This document shows positions 7,524-14,561 of a stretch of 18,715 bases of DNA, in pieces. A program made the position numbers and the translations under genes. Source of the stretch: an uncultured Clostridium sp. (lineage in GTDB: Bacteria; Bacillota; Clostridia; Lachnospirales; Lachnospiraceae); assembly GCA_900541315.1 (NCBI GenBank), contig UQJF01000052.1, positions 1 to 18,715 of the forward strand, in the 5' to 3' direction. Positions within the stretch are counted from its first letter, which is position 1. The number at the start of each line of letters is the position of its first letter. Under the pieces are notes generated by a model that had not been told where the DNA came from, ran no database searches, and saw only the letters and a list, made by a program, of their open reading frames with translations.

Positions 7524-8912
7524 TCAGAGTATTCCTGTAGACTGTAAAAACAGTACAAACATCATAACCGGGACCACATAGCGGATCATGACACGGTACA
7601 GCTTTTTACGGCGGAAAGTATCTCCGGTGCTTTCCATTTCTTCGATCACATAGTCCGGTGTTTTGATCCAGCCGATCAGAAAGGCAGAGAGCAGTGCGAT
7701 AAACGGCATCATAACGCTGTTGCTGATATAGTCCATGATGTCTAATAACTGTCCCACAGAGCCGTTTGGCAGTTTTACTTCAATATAGAAGATACTGTAG
7801 CCAAGGGCAATAATAGCAGAGGCAGCCAGATAGATCACGGTCAGCACAAGGACTGTTTTCTTGCGGCCTGTGTGGAAGATCTCCATGCAGTTGGCAGTGA
7901 TAGACTCCAGCACGGAAATACAGGACGTAAGAGTGGCGAAAATAGTTGTTACAAAGAACAAAAGACCAACAAAGGTACCAGCTTTTCCCATGGCTGCAAA
8001 TACCTTAGGAAGGGAAATGAACATTAAACTTGGACCTGCGCTCATTCCGTCAGTGCCGGAGAAAACAAAAACTGCCGGGATGATCATGGCGCCTGCTAAA
8101 AGAGCAACACCTGTGTCGAAGATCTCAATCTGATTAACAGCTTTATTTAAATTAACTTCCGGTTTCACATAAGAGCCATAGGTGATCATGATACCCATGG
8201 AAACACTTAAGGAAAAGAACAGCTGGCTCATGGCATCAAGTAAGATCTGAAGGAAGCGGCTAAAGATCAGTCCCTCAAAATGAGGGGTTATATAATAAAG
8301 AAGGCCGTCCATACCGGTACGCATCTGTCCGCTTTCGTCTACATGGTGCAGTGTCAGGGAATAGCCTGCGATCACAACCACCAGAACCAGAAGGATGGGC
8401 ATCATGCAACGGGAAACACGCTCAATACCACCTTCCACACCATTGTATACAATAAATGCTGTTACACCCATAAATAAAAGGGCAAACAGGACTGGTGATA
8501 CAGGTGAAGTGATAAATGAGGTAAAATAATTGTCCTGGGCAGCAGCGGCAGTCTGTCCGGTGAGATAGACAACAGCGTATTTTGTGACCCAGCCGCCGAT
8601 AACAGCATAGTAGGTCATGATCAGGACTGGAACAAGAAAGGTTAAAACTCCTAAAAATTTCCATTTAGGCGACATCTGGGTATAAGCACCGATGGCGCTT
8701 TCCTTTGTTCTGCGGCCAATGGCAATGTCAGATGCCAGCAGTGTGAATCCAAATGTTAAAACCAGTGCCAGATAAATGACTAAGAACAGTCCTCCGCCGT
8801 CCTTTGCAGCCAGATACGGAAAACGCCACAGGTTTCCAACGCCTACGGCACTACCGGCAGCAGCTAAAACAAAACCTAACTGTCCGGAAAAACTACTTTT
8901 TTTCTTATTCAT
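7524..8912 (-). CDS. Neurotransmitter:sodium symporter (NSS/SNF) family transporter
   Basis: A 462-residue inner membrane protein of the NSS family, whose bacterial members (LeuT, TnaT, MhsT) couple sodium entry to amino acid uptake. The first membrane segment carries the hallmark GSAVGVGNLWRFPY (about residues 20-33), the broken helix that binds sodium and substrate. About 11-12 hydrophobic segments follow, the last ending at the C-terminus (VVPVMMFVLFLQ). Length is normal for bacterial members. The ATG start is preceded by AGGGGG about 10 bases upstream. It is divergent from a LysR-type gene that may control it. The substrate is probably an amino acid or derivative, but the sequence does not fix which. 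Confidence 0.94.
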   Translation of the reverse strand: MNKKKSSFSGQLGFVLAAAGSAVGVGNLWRFPYLAAKDGGGLFLVIYLALVLTFGFTLLASDIAIGRRTKESAIGAYTQMSPKWKFLGVLTFLVPVLIMTYYAVIGGWVTKYAVVYLTGQTAAAAQDNYFTSFITSPVSPVLFALLFMGVTAFIVYNGVEGGIERVSRCMMPILLVLVVVIAGYSLTLHHVDESGQMRTGMDGLLYYITPHFEGLIFSRFLQILLDAMSQLFFSLSVSMGIMITYGSYVKPEVNLNKAVNQIEIFDTGVALLAGAMIIPAVFVFSGTDGMSAGPSLMFISLPKVFAAMGKAGTFVGLLFFVTTIFATLTSCISVLESITANCMEIFHTGRKKTVLVLTVIYLAASAIIALGYSIFYIEVKLPNGSVGQLLDIMDYISNSVMMPFIALLSAFLIGWIKTPDYVIEEMESTGDTFRRKKLYRVMIRYVVPVMMFVLFLQSTGIL

Positions 8913-8952
8913 GAAAAAGAATCCCCCTAAAATTATCTATAGCTGAACTTGC

Positions 8953-8982
8953 TTGTCATACCAGAATAGCACATGTTATAAT
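8953..8982 (+). promoter_or_regulatory. Promoter of the LysR-type regulator gene
   Basis: TTGTCA (8953-8958), an 18-base spacer, and TATAAT (8977-8982) preceded by TGT, making an extended -10. The start point is expected near 8989. It overlaps the candidate leftward promoter of the symporter gene. Confidence 0.65.
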
Positions 8983-8991
8983 ATCAGTAAA
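8963..8991 (-). promoter_or_regulatory. Candidate promoter of the symporter gene
   Basis: On the minus strand, TTTACT (8991-8986), a 17-base spacer, and TATTCT (8968-8963) preceded by TGC. It gives a leader of about 40 bases. It lies within the divergent lysR promoter, so the two probably compete. Confidence 0.35.
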
Positions 8992-9004
8992 ACAAATGTT
9001 TTTA
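8988..9004. promoter_or_regulatory. Possible LysR operator (dyad)
   Basis: AAAACA-AA-TGTTTT (8989-9002) has perfect 6-bp arms and lies at the predicted lysR start point and next to the symporter -35. The position fits an autoregulatory site of a divergent LysR-type regulator. It is inferred from symmetry and position only. Confidence 0.3.
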
Positions 9005-9084
9005 TGATTATATATAATTTTTAGTAATGTGTATGATGCCAGGTCGTGGGGAACAATCTGGTATCATATGGGGTGGTGGAATTT

Positions 9085-9966
9085 ATGAAGGAACAGAAAG
9101 ACAAATATGAGATTTTTCTGAAAGTGTGCGAGACCGGCAGCTTTTCCGGGGCGGCAGAGGCATTAAATTACACACAGTCCGGCATCAGTCAGATGATGGC
9201 TGGATTGGAGGAAGAACTGGAAGTCCGGCTGTTTGCCAGAGTAAAAAAAGGAGTCATACTTACAGACAACGGAGCCAGACTGATCCCTTATATCCAGGAA
9301 ATGGTAAACCAGAAGACAAAGCTGCGCCAGGCGGCCTTTAATATTAATCATAAGATCGAAGGAAAGCTGCGGGTAGGAAGCTTTTCCAGTATTACAGCAC
9401 TGTGGATGCCGGGAGTGATCCATTTCTTCAAAGAGCATTATCCAAAGGTGCAGGTAGAGATCTTTGACGGCAATTATGATGAGATCCGTGACTGGATCAT
9501 CCATGGACAGGTGGACTGTGGTTTCCTGTCATCTATTGTGGCAGACGACCTGAAATTTTATCCACTGATGGATGATCCACTGTGTGCAGTGATGCCTAAA
9601 GGACATCCACTTACAGAAAAAGAACGGGTTACGCTGCCGGAACTGTTTGCGTATCCATTGATCATAGAAACACCTGGTTGTGACAACGATATCCAGCATT
9701 TATTAGCAAAATGTCCCGTAAAGCCGAAGATCACCTACAGCTTCCGGGATGATACACTGATCATGGCCTTTGTAAAAAGTGGATTAGGCGTTACCATTTC
9801 CCAGGAAATGGTACTAAAAGCCTTTGCCAGAGACGATGTAGAATCCAGACCCTTAGAGCCAGCTTCACACCGGACGCTGGGACTGGCATTTTCAAAGACA
9901 GCCAATTCTGTGGTGTCGGGGATAATGTTGGAGTATTTAAAAGAGATGCTGTTGAAAATAAAATGA
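9085..9966 (+). CDS. LysR-family transcriptional regulator
   Basis: A 293-residue LysR-type regulator. The N-terminal winged helix (about 1-65) shows the family pattern, with KYEIFLKVCETGSFSGAAEA followed by LNYTQSGISQMMAGLEEELE. A linker helix and a two-lobed effector-binding domain (about 90-293) follow. I prefer the ATG at 9085, which has a GGTGG-type site about 7 bases upstream and gives the usual family length. A GTG at 9046 would add 13 residues. It is transcribed divergently from the symporter gene, a common arrangement when a LysR protein controls its neighbour. The effector is unknown. No clear terminator follows. Confidence 0.92.
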   Translation: MKEQKDKYEIFLKVCETGSFSGAAEALNYTQSGISQMMAGLEEELEVRLFARVKKGVILTDNGARLIPYIQEMVNQKTKLRQAAFNINHKIEGKLRVGSFSSITALWMPGVIHFFKEHYPKVQVEIFDGNYDEIRDWIIHGQVDCGFLSSIVADDLKFYPLMDDPLCAVMPKGHPLTEKERVTLPELFAYPLIIETPGCDNDIQHLLAKCPVKPKITYSFRDDTLIMAFVKSGLGVTISQEMVLKAFARDDVESRPLEPASHRTLGLAFSKTANSVVSGIMLEYLKEMLLKIK

Positions 9967-10031
9967 ACATACCTTTTTGGTAAAAATGCATCCTTGCGTG
10001 TATAGTCGCTATATCTGACATACTGGTCCTA

Positions 10032-10658
10032 TCAGTAAAAATGTACCTTGGGTGCAACTGACAAAAAATCTTTTCGCAAAATCAAGTACAAAAAGATTCT
10101 GATACTACCATCGCAGCAACACGTACGCAGGGCGTTGATATGCGCGATAAGTTTAAAAATTATCCCATTGTAGATATGATTCCCGCAATGATCATGGTCA
10201 TGCCTATGAGCTGGCTGTGGATAAATTAGATTCTGCCGCTGGTGAGCTGAAAGATTATTTCTTAGATTGCAGGTAAGAGCAGCATTTTTCTTTATTCTAT
10301 CCTGCAATTTTTTTATGAGTCGATATTCTGCCATTAACAATTTTTGATACTGGGTGTTTTTGATTTCTGGGATATGTACATATTGATATTCGCCTTCAGG
10401 AACTGGAAACATGTTATTGATATTTATAACGGCATAATTTCCAATTTTAAGAAAATCTAAACAGTTTTTCATTTTGTCATGTTTAGGTTTATAAGATGAT
10501 AGAGGGGCAAAATAGTTCATATTATTTACGATTAAAATAATACCAATATATTTTCGCTCGTTATGCTGACAGGGCTTTTTGTTGTGAAATAAATGTGGTG
10601 CATAGGGGATAAGATAGTCGATATATTTAGAGTTTACTTCATATAGTCTGATTGACAA
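10032..10658 (-). CDS. Type III toxin (ToxN/AbiQ-like endoribonuclease), C-terminus probably disrupted
   Basis: The first ~127 residues (10658 to about 10278) match the ToxN/AbiQ family of type III toxins, sequence-specific endoribonucleases. Visible blocks are LYEVNSKYIDYL (5-16), RKYIGIILIVNNMNYFAPLS (35-54), KPKHDKMKN (57-65), NNMFPVPEG (81-89) and YQKLLMAEYRLIKK (104-117). The TTG start has GGAG 7 bases upstream, and an in-frame TGA lies two codons before it. A promoter, tandem RNA repeats and a terminator lie directly upstream, as in known type III loci. Beyond residue ~127 (LTCNLRNN onward) the sequence is rich in His and Cys and unlike the family. At that point it meets the stop codon of a + strand relic frame (10274-10276). 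The toxin is therefore probably truncated and may be inactive. The identity is based on remembered family patterns. Confidence 0.8.
   Translation of the reverse strand: MSIRLYEVNSKYIDYLIPYAPHLFHNKKPCQHNERKYIGIILIVNNMNYFAPLSSYKPKHDKMKNCLDFLKIGNYAVININNMFPVPEGEYQYVHIPEIKNTQYQKLLMAEYRLIKKLQDRIKKNAALTCNLRNNLSAHQRQNLIYPQPAHRHDHDHCGNHIYNGIIFKLIAHINALRTCCCDGSIRIFLYLILRKDFLSVAPKVHFY
10062..10276 (+). pseudogene. Frameshifted coding relic of unknown function
   Basis: One + strand frame is open from 10062 and reads like protein (for example TTIAATRTQGVDMRDKFKNY near 10104-10163). The coding look then passes to another + frame near 10178, which continues as NDHGHAYELAVDKLDSAAGE and ends in FLDCR with TAA at 10274-10276. 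The two pieces would join by one frameshift, giving about 70 residues without a recognisable start. I do not recognise the family. The style suggests a piece of a mobile-element protein, which is inference. It lies antisense to the abnormal C-terminal part of the toxin frame. Confidence 0.35.
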
Positions 10659-10699
10659 AATTCATCTCCGTATTAAAATAGGGCGGATAAAACCGCCCT
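10659..10699 (-). terminator. Attenuating terminator between antitoxin RNA and toxin
   Basis: On the minus strand, AGGGCGG (10699-10693), a 6-nt loop and CCGCCCT (10686-10680) form a 7-bp GC-rich stem followed by ATTTTAAT. It lies between the RNA repeats and the toxin start. In known type III systems such a leaky terminator sets the excess of antitoxin RNA over toxin mRNA. Confidence 0.85.
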
Positions 10700-10835
10700 G
10701 CTGTTAAGTTCGCACTTAGAGTGGCGAAATACTCTCTTTTAACTGTCTCGCTTGGGGGCTGAGATACGCCCGCTGATAACTGTCTCAGTTAAAGGTCGAG
10801 ATATACCTGCTGTTAAGCCATTAATGGCTTCTTTC
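10672..10835 (-). ncRNA. Type III antitoxin RNA (ToxI-like), tandem pseudoknot units
   Basis: The transcript predicted from the promoter at 10842-10870 to the terminator holds a short leader with the perfect hairpin AAGCCAT-TA-ATGGCTT, then three tandem units of 37, 37 and 35 nt beginning TTAACAGC, TTATCAGC and TTAAAAGA. The start of a fourth unit (TTAACAGCAGG) runs into the terminator. Each unit can form an H-type pseudoknot with an 8-nt loop. Stem 1 is AGGT:ACCT, GGGC:GCCC and AGAGT:ACTCT in units 1-3. Stem 2 pairs the loop with the 3' end: TCTC:GAGA, TCTC:GAGA and TTCGC:GCGAA. The base changes preserve pairing, which supports the fold. In known type III systems the toxin cuts such RNA into units and is held inactive by them. 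Confidence 0.85.
10708..10816 (-). repeat. Three degenerate tandem repeats of the antitoxin RNA
   Basis: Unit 1 is 10816-10780 (37 nt), unit 2 is 10779-10743 (37 nt) and unit 3 is 10742-10708 (35 nt). Units 1 and 2 share TTA-CAGC at the start, TATCTC in the loop and GAGACAG at the end. Unit 3 is more diverged in sequence but keeps the same stem positions and loop length. There are no spacers, so it is not a CRISPR array. Confidence 0.85.
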
Positions 10836-10841
10836 AACTAT

Positions 10842-10870
10842 AGTATACGCAAAAAAATCGGATTTATCAA
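10842..10870 (-). promoter_or_regulatory. Promoter of the type III toxin-antitoxin locus
   Basis: On the minus strand, TTGATA (10870-10865), an exact 17-base spacer, and TATACT (10847-10842). This near-consensus housekeeping promoter places the start near 10835, immediately before the RNA repeats. Confidence 0.85.
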
Positions 10871-10938
10871 CAGATATATTTTAAATTTTTTAATCATAAG
10901 ACAAATTGAAAATTCATCCAATTAAAACCGATGAAAAC

Positions 10939-10967
10939 TTGCCTAACTTCTCTAAAGTTGCTATAAT
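10939..10967 (+). promoter_or_regulatory. Promoter of the diguanylate cyclase gene
   Basis: TTGCCT (10939-10944), a 17-base spacer, and TATAAT (10962-10967) preceded by TGC, an extended -10. The spacer contains AACTT-CTCTA-AAGTT, a small inverted repeat that could be an operator. The leader to the GTG start is about 90 bases, and I see no recognisable riboswitch in it. Confidence 0.75.
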
Positions 10968-11063
10968 TCTTGTAACCGAAGGTGTGATGATCTTTCTCAA
11001 AAAAGGGAAGAAGCAAGTATGTGTACACGGGCGTAGGTGTGCATATAGCAGTAAGGAGAAGTT

Positions 11064-12968
11064 GTGCGTACTTTAAAGAAATCCATATGGAGTTACATGT
11101 ATAAGGTCACATTTGCGTTGGTAAGTGTGATCCTTATTAGCATTATGGCATTGAATATAGTAAATGAGCAGAGCCGGGCGCAGGGGACGGCGGATAAGAT
11201 CTTTGAGCAGATGGATAAGATGCTGGAGGAGAATCAGAAAGAACTTACCAGGCTGCGTCAGGAATATGCTGCGAAATGTCTTCATAATACAGAGGCCATT
11301 GCCTATATTCTGGAGAAGAACACCGGGGTGGGAAATGATCTGTATGAACTGCGTAAGATCGCAGAATTTATGGAAGTAGATGAGATCCACATTATTGATG
11401 CAGCAGGAGAGATCGTTTCCGGAACTCATCCCCAGTATTATGGTTATAGCTTTGACTCTGGGAAGCAGATGAATTATTTTAAGCCCATGCTTAAGGACAA
11501 ATCCCTGAAAATGGTCCAGGATATTGAGCCGAATACAGCAGAGCATAAGCTGATGCAGTATTCAGCTATGTGGAACAGCACCGGGGAATTTATCGTGCAA
11601 GTGGGAATTGAACCGGTAAATGTATCCAAAGTAACAGAAAAAAATGAACTGCCTTATATTTTTTCCCAGCTTTGTGTCAACCCGGATACCAGCTACTTTG
11701 CGGTAAATGCAGAAACAGAAAAGATCGTAGGTGCTACGGACACAGAATTGGTAGGAATGGATATGAAGGAGGTTGGTTTAAATACTGAAAAGATCCAGAG
11801 TACAAAAGGTTTTTCCGGTATGATCAATGGAAAACGTTCCTATATTGTATTTAAAAAGGTAGCAGATAATTATATCGGTGTGGCAGTGACCAACAAGGCA
11901 CTTTATGAACGCATACCGTTAAATATGCTGTATCTGGCGGTATGTCTTGTACTCATTGCGCTGGCATTGTTTAAGGCAGTGACCCGGTATCTGGACCGGG
12001 AGGTAGTCCAGAAGATCGGGGAAGTAAACGGAAAGCTGCATAAGATAACCATGGGTGACTTAAACGTCAAGATAGATGTCCACAGCAGCAGGGAATTTTT
12101 TGAACTGAGCCGTTATATTAATGAAATGCTTCAGAGCCTGTTAGTCAATGACAGGAAAATGAGTTATGTGCTTGGAAAAACAGATATGCGAATTGGCGTA
12201 TATGAATACAACCGGCAAATGAAGGGAGTCCGCTTTACCGGTGATGTTCTCCAGATCTTAAAGACCGGCACAGAAGCTGCCTGGAAGCTGCCTTCTGACT
12301 GGGAAGATTTCAGGAAATATATTAGAACCATGCAAAAAGAGCCGGTTGCAGGTGAAAAAGAGATATTTGCTGTAGGAAATGGTAAATATTTAAAAATTGA
12401 AGAGATCCAGGAGGGCGAAGAGATCTTCGGTGTTATTACGGACGTTACAGAGGAGATCCGCAAGCGCAGGGAGATCGAATACCAGAGAGATCATGACCAG
12501 CTGACGGGGCTGTTTAACCGGACTGGCAGAGATGCCAGACTTTCTAAAATACTGGAAGAATGCAGGGAGCCATATTACTGCGCTGCTGTTATGGTAGATG
12601 CTGACGATCTGAAAATGGTCAATGACACTTACGGACATGAAAATGGTGATGAGTACCTTAAAAAGATTGCAGAAATGCTGAAACAGGAAGCTGGTGAAAA
12701 CTGTATTCTGTGCCGTCAGGGCGGTGATGAATTTACATTGTTCTATTATAAGTATGAGAAAGAAGTTCTTATACAGAAAATAGAAGCTTTAAAGGCACTT
12801 CAGAGCGGGCAGAAGGCTCGGTTGCGGGACGGACTTACCGTTGATCTGAGGTTCTCTATGGGAAGCAGCATGGCTTACGGCGCAGTAGATTATGATAAAA
12901 TGTACCGTGAAGCAGATGAAAAGATGTATGAAGATAAAAGAATGCGGAAAAAGTGTGAATGTAGCTGA
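11064..12968 (+). CDS. Membrane diguanylate cyclase (Cache-HAMP-PAS-like-GGDEF)
   Basis: A 634-residue membrane sensor that should make cyclic di-GMP from two GTP. Order: transmembrane helix at about 13-32, extracellular Cache-like sensor (about 33-285), second membrane helix (about 286-304), HAMP-like linker (305-360), PAS-like region (370-465) and GGDEF domain (475-634). The domain begins DHDQLTGLFNRTGRD and carries an intact RQGGDEF at 551-557, so the catalytic site looks competent. The usual inhibitory RxxD motif just before GGDEF is absent (ENCILC). The GTG start has AGGAG 5 bases upstream. It is a single-gene unit with its own promoter and a strong terminator. The ligand of the sensor is unknown. 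Confidence 0.92.
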   Translation: MRTLKKSIWSYMYKVTFALVSVILISIMALNIVNEQSRAQGTADKIFEQMDKMLEENQKELTRLRQEYAAKCLHNTEAIAYILEKNTGVGNDLYELRKIAEFMEVDEIHIIDAAGEIVSGTHPQYYGYSFDSGKQMNYFKPMLKDKSLKMVQDIEPNTAEHKLMQYSAMWNSTGEFIVQVGIEPVNVSKVTEKNELPYIFSQLCVNPDTSYFAVNAETEKIVGATDTELVGMDMKEVGLNTEKIQSTKGFSGMINGKRSYIVFKKVADNYIGVAVTNKALYERIPLNMLYLAVCLVLIALALFKAVTRYLDREVVQKIGEVNGKLHKITMGDLNVKIDVHSSREFFELSRYINEMLQSLLVNDRKMSYVLGKTDMRIGVYEYNRQMKGVRFTGDVLQILKTGTEAAWKLPSDWEDFRKYIRTMQKEPVAGEKEIFAVGNGKYLKIEEIQEGEEIFGVITDVTEEIRKRREIEYQRDHDQLTGLFNRTGRDARLSKILEECREPYYCAAVMVDADDLKMVNDTYGHENGDEYLKKIAEMLKQEAGENCILCRQGGDEFTLFYYKYEKEVLIQKIEALKALQSGQKARLRDGLTVDLRFSMGSSMAYGAVDYDKMYREADEKMYEDKRMRKKCECS

Positions 12969-13054
12969 AAATTACATAGTTACTGTTGTTTAGTGGATTA
13001 ATGCGTGTGTTTATGTTTGCCGGAAAAAAGAAAGAACAATAAAAGAAAAATAAT

Positions 13055-13106
13055 AAAAAAGCGCCTGTATGGGAATTATATAAATTCTCTTGTCGGGTGC
13101 TTTTTT
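13055..13106 (+). terminator. Strong long-stem terminator after the cyclase gene
   Basis: AAAAAAGCGCC (13055-13065) pairs with GGGTGCTTTTTT (13095-13106) by Watson-Crick and G-U pairs. An inner stem, GGGAATT with AATTCTC, continues the hairpin. The downstream T-run makes it a good + strand terminator, and the A-run on the other side would let it work in reverse. Confidence 0.85.
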
Positions 13107-13109
13107 CTC

Positions 13110-13138
13110 TTTCAAGTAATTCTTATGTGGGATATAAT
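13110..13138 (+). promoter_or_regulatory. Candidate promoter of the methylase-ATPase-HNH operon
   Basis: TATAAT (13133-13138) with TTTCAA (13110-13115) 17 bases upstream. The -35 is weak. The start point would be near 13145, leaving a leader of about 70 bases before the methylase gene. Confidence 0.5.
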
Positions 13139-13216
13139 GTAGTAAGCGTGTACGAAAAAATGGCTGCGGAGCAGACATTTGCTTTTTGGTAATCTCATAT
13201 AAAGGAGTAACAAAAT

Positions 13217-14560
13217 ATGCTGACATCAGACCAGAAAATAAAGATAAATGAGAAGGTTCAGGGATTTAAGGAAGCGGCAGATTTTTACCGCATGGAGTAT
13301 TCACAGGATCTTATGGGGATGTTCCGGGAGTTTGGGTGTATGCTGCTTGAAGCCTGTGGGATAAATGCAGAAGATGATCCGGAGATAAAGCAGCTTTTTG
13401 GGTACCGGCAGGTGCTAAGAGGTACGGTAAAGCGCCAGCTTACAGTTATAGCAGAAGAGCTGGCCGGTTTGTGGAAAGCTCCGGTTTCCGGTGAGATGTT
13501 CCAGACGGCCCTTTCTGGGATATTTGATTTCTGCCTTTACAGCAAGGGCGGCAAGAACCGGTATCTTCTTCCTGTGGAGATCGCAAAGCCACTTCTTGTC
13601 CTTGTAACCCGTCCGGAAGGAATGTTAAGCCCTGGTGAAGGAGAAACGGTCTTAGATACCCAGTGCGGCGCAGGAAGCACTCTGATGACAGCTTGTAAGT
13701 ATTTAAAAAATCCAAAGCTTATGGGCTATGAGCTGGATGAGGAACTGTGGGCAGCAGGTATTATCATATCCAGGCTTTCAGAACTTAAAATGGAACTTCA
13801 TTTGCAGGAGGAAGTACCAGCCTGCTTATATGAGTCCTGCGATCTGGTGATCAGCAATCCGGTATATGGAACGGATACCATCAAAGATGATTCACTGGCA
13901 GAGGAACTTCCATCGGAACTGAGAACTGTAAGAGGCCGCTATCACCTGGAACTGATCCGTGGCATGCTGGCCTTAAAATACGATGGAAAGGCCATGCTCA
14001 TTGTTCCAAACAGCTTTTTATTTGCAAACCGTACAGAGAGTATAAAGGTGCGTAAATGGCTTCTCCAGTCTTATTCACTGGAAGCAGTGATCGCGCTGCC
14101 GGAAGATACTTTCCTGTACAGTGGTGTCCGCTCCAGTGTCATGATATTCAGTAAGCCATTTATGTCCAGTGGCTGGGAAGGACATACCCAGAGAGTGCTG
14201 TATTACAGTCTGGAAAAACAGGAAGATAAAGAAAAACAGAAGCAGGAATATGAACGTCTGGAAGAGGTCTGGAGCCAGAGAGACAGCTATTATGGAAAAT
14301 GGGAACGCTGCCGTAGGGAAAAAACAGTGGAAAACCGCAATGGCATAAAGGTTCCTGCAAACTGGCAGTACAACAGCTTCTGGTTTGCAGGCGCTGCTGG
14401 GATCGAGGCTGCAAAATGGAACCTGCTGCCGGAAAATTACAGACCAGAGGAACAGATCAATCTGGAAATAGAGGATCCGGCCCTTCTTTTACAGGAAATG
14501 TTAAGAGAACAGGAAGAGATCACAAAGGAGTTAAAAGAACTTCTTAAGGAGGTCGGCTGA
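13217..14560 (+). CDS. HsdM-like N6-adenine DNA methylase subunit, variant NPVY motif
   Basis: A 447-residue protein of the type I methylase (HsdM) family, which transfers a methyl group from S-adenosylmethionine to adenine in DNA. Motif I (cofactor binding) is VLDTQCGAGSTL at about 145-156, followed by the acidic GYELDE near 170-175. The catalytic motif IV is SNPVYG at 213-218, where the family norm is NPP[F/Y/W], so a Val replaces the second Pro. Later HsdM-type segments are present (LIVPNSFLFANR near 261, IALPEDTFLYSGVRSSVMIF near 292), as is a helical C-terminus that would contact the specificity subunit. It is a little shorter than typical HsdM. The ATG has AAAGGAG upstream. It heads a four-gene operon, and its stop is one base from the next start. 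Confidence 0.9.
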   Translation: MLTSDQKIKINEKVQGFKEAADFYRMEYSQDLMGMFREFGCMLLEACGINAEDDPEIKQLFGYRQVLRGTVKRQLTVIAEELAGLWKAPVSGEMFQTALSGIFDFCLYSKGGKNRYLLPVEIAKPLLVLVTRPEGMLSPGEGETVLDTQCGAGSTLMTACKYLKNPKLMGYELDEELWAAGIIISRLSELKMELHLQEEVPACLYESCDLVISNPVYGTDTIKDDSLAEELPSELRTVRGRYHLELIRGMLALKYDGKAMLIVPNSFLFANRTESIKVRKWLLQSYSLEAVIALPEDTFLYSGVRSSVMIFSKPFMSSGWEGHTQRVLYYSLEKQEDKEKQKQEYERLEEVWSQRDSYYGKWERCRREKTVENRNGIKVPANWQYNSFWFAGAAGIEAAKWNLLPENYRPEEQINLEIEDPALLLQEMLREQEEITKELKELLKEVG

Positions 14561-14561
14561 A

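Noticed and set aside
9791..10057. An 88-residue minus strand frame across the lysR 3' end.
   Set aside because: It overlaps the lysR gene antisense, has no ribosome binding site, and its repeat-like residues come from the two short direct DNA repeats.
10640..10668. An ATG (GAGATGAATTTTG) as the toxin start.
   Set aside because: It is in another frame and meets a stop after eight codons. The TTG at 10658 is in frame, with GGAG 7 bases upstream.
10708..10816. The tandem repeats as a CRISPR array.
   Set aside because: The units are directly adjacent with no spacers, differ in sequence, and sit between a promoter, a terminator and a ToxN-like gene. They fit a type III antitoxin.
10974..11063. 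A c-di-GMP riboswitch in the leader of the diguanylate cyclase gene.
   Set aside because: The ~90-base leader lacks the conserved GEMM-type elements and stem arrangement I would expect.
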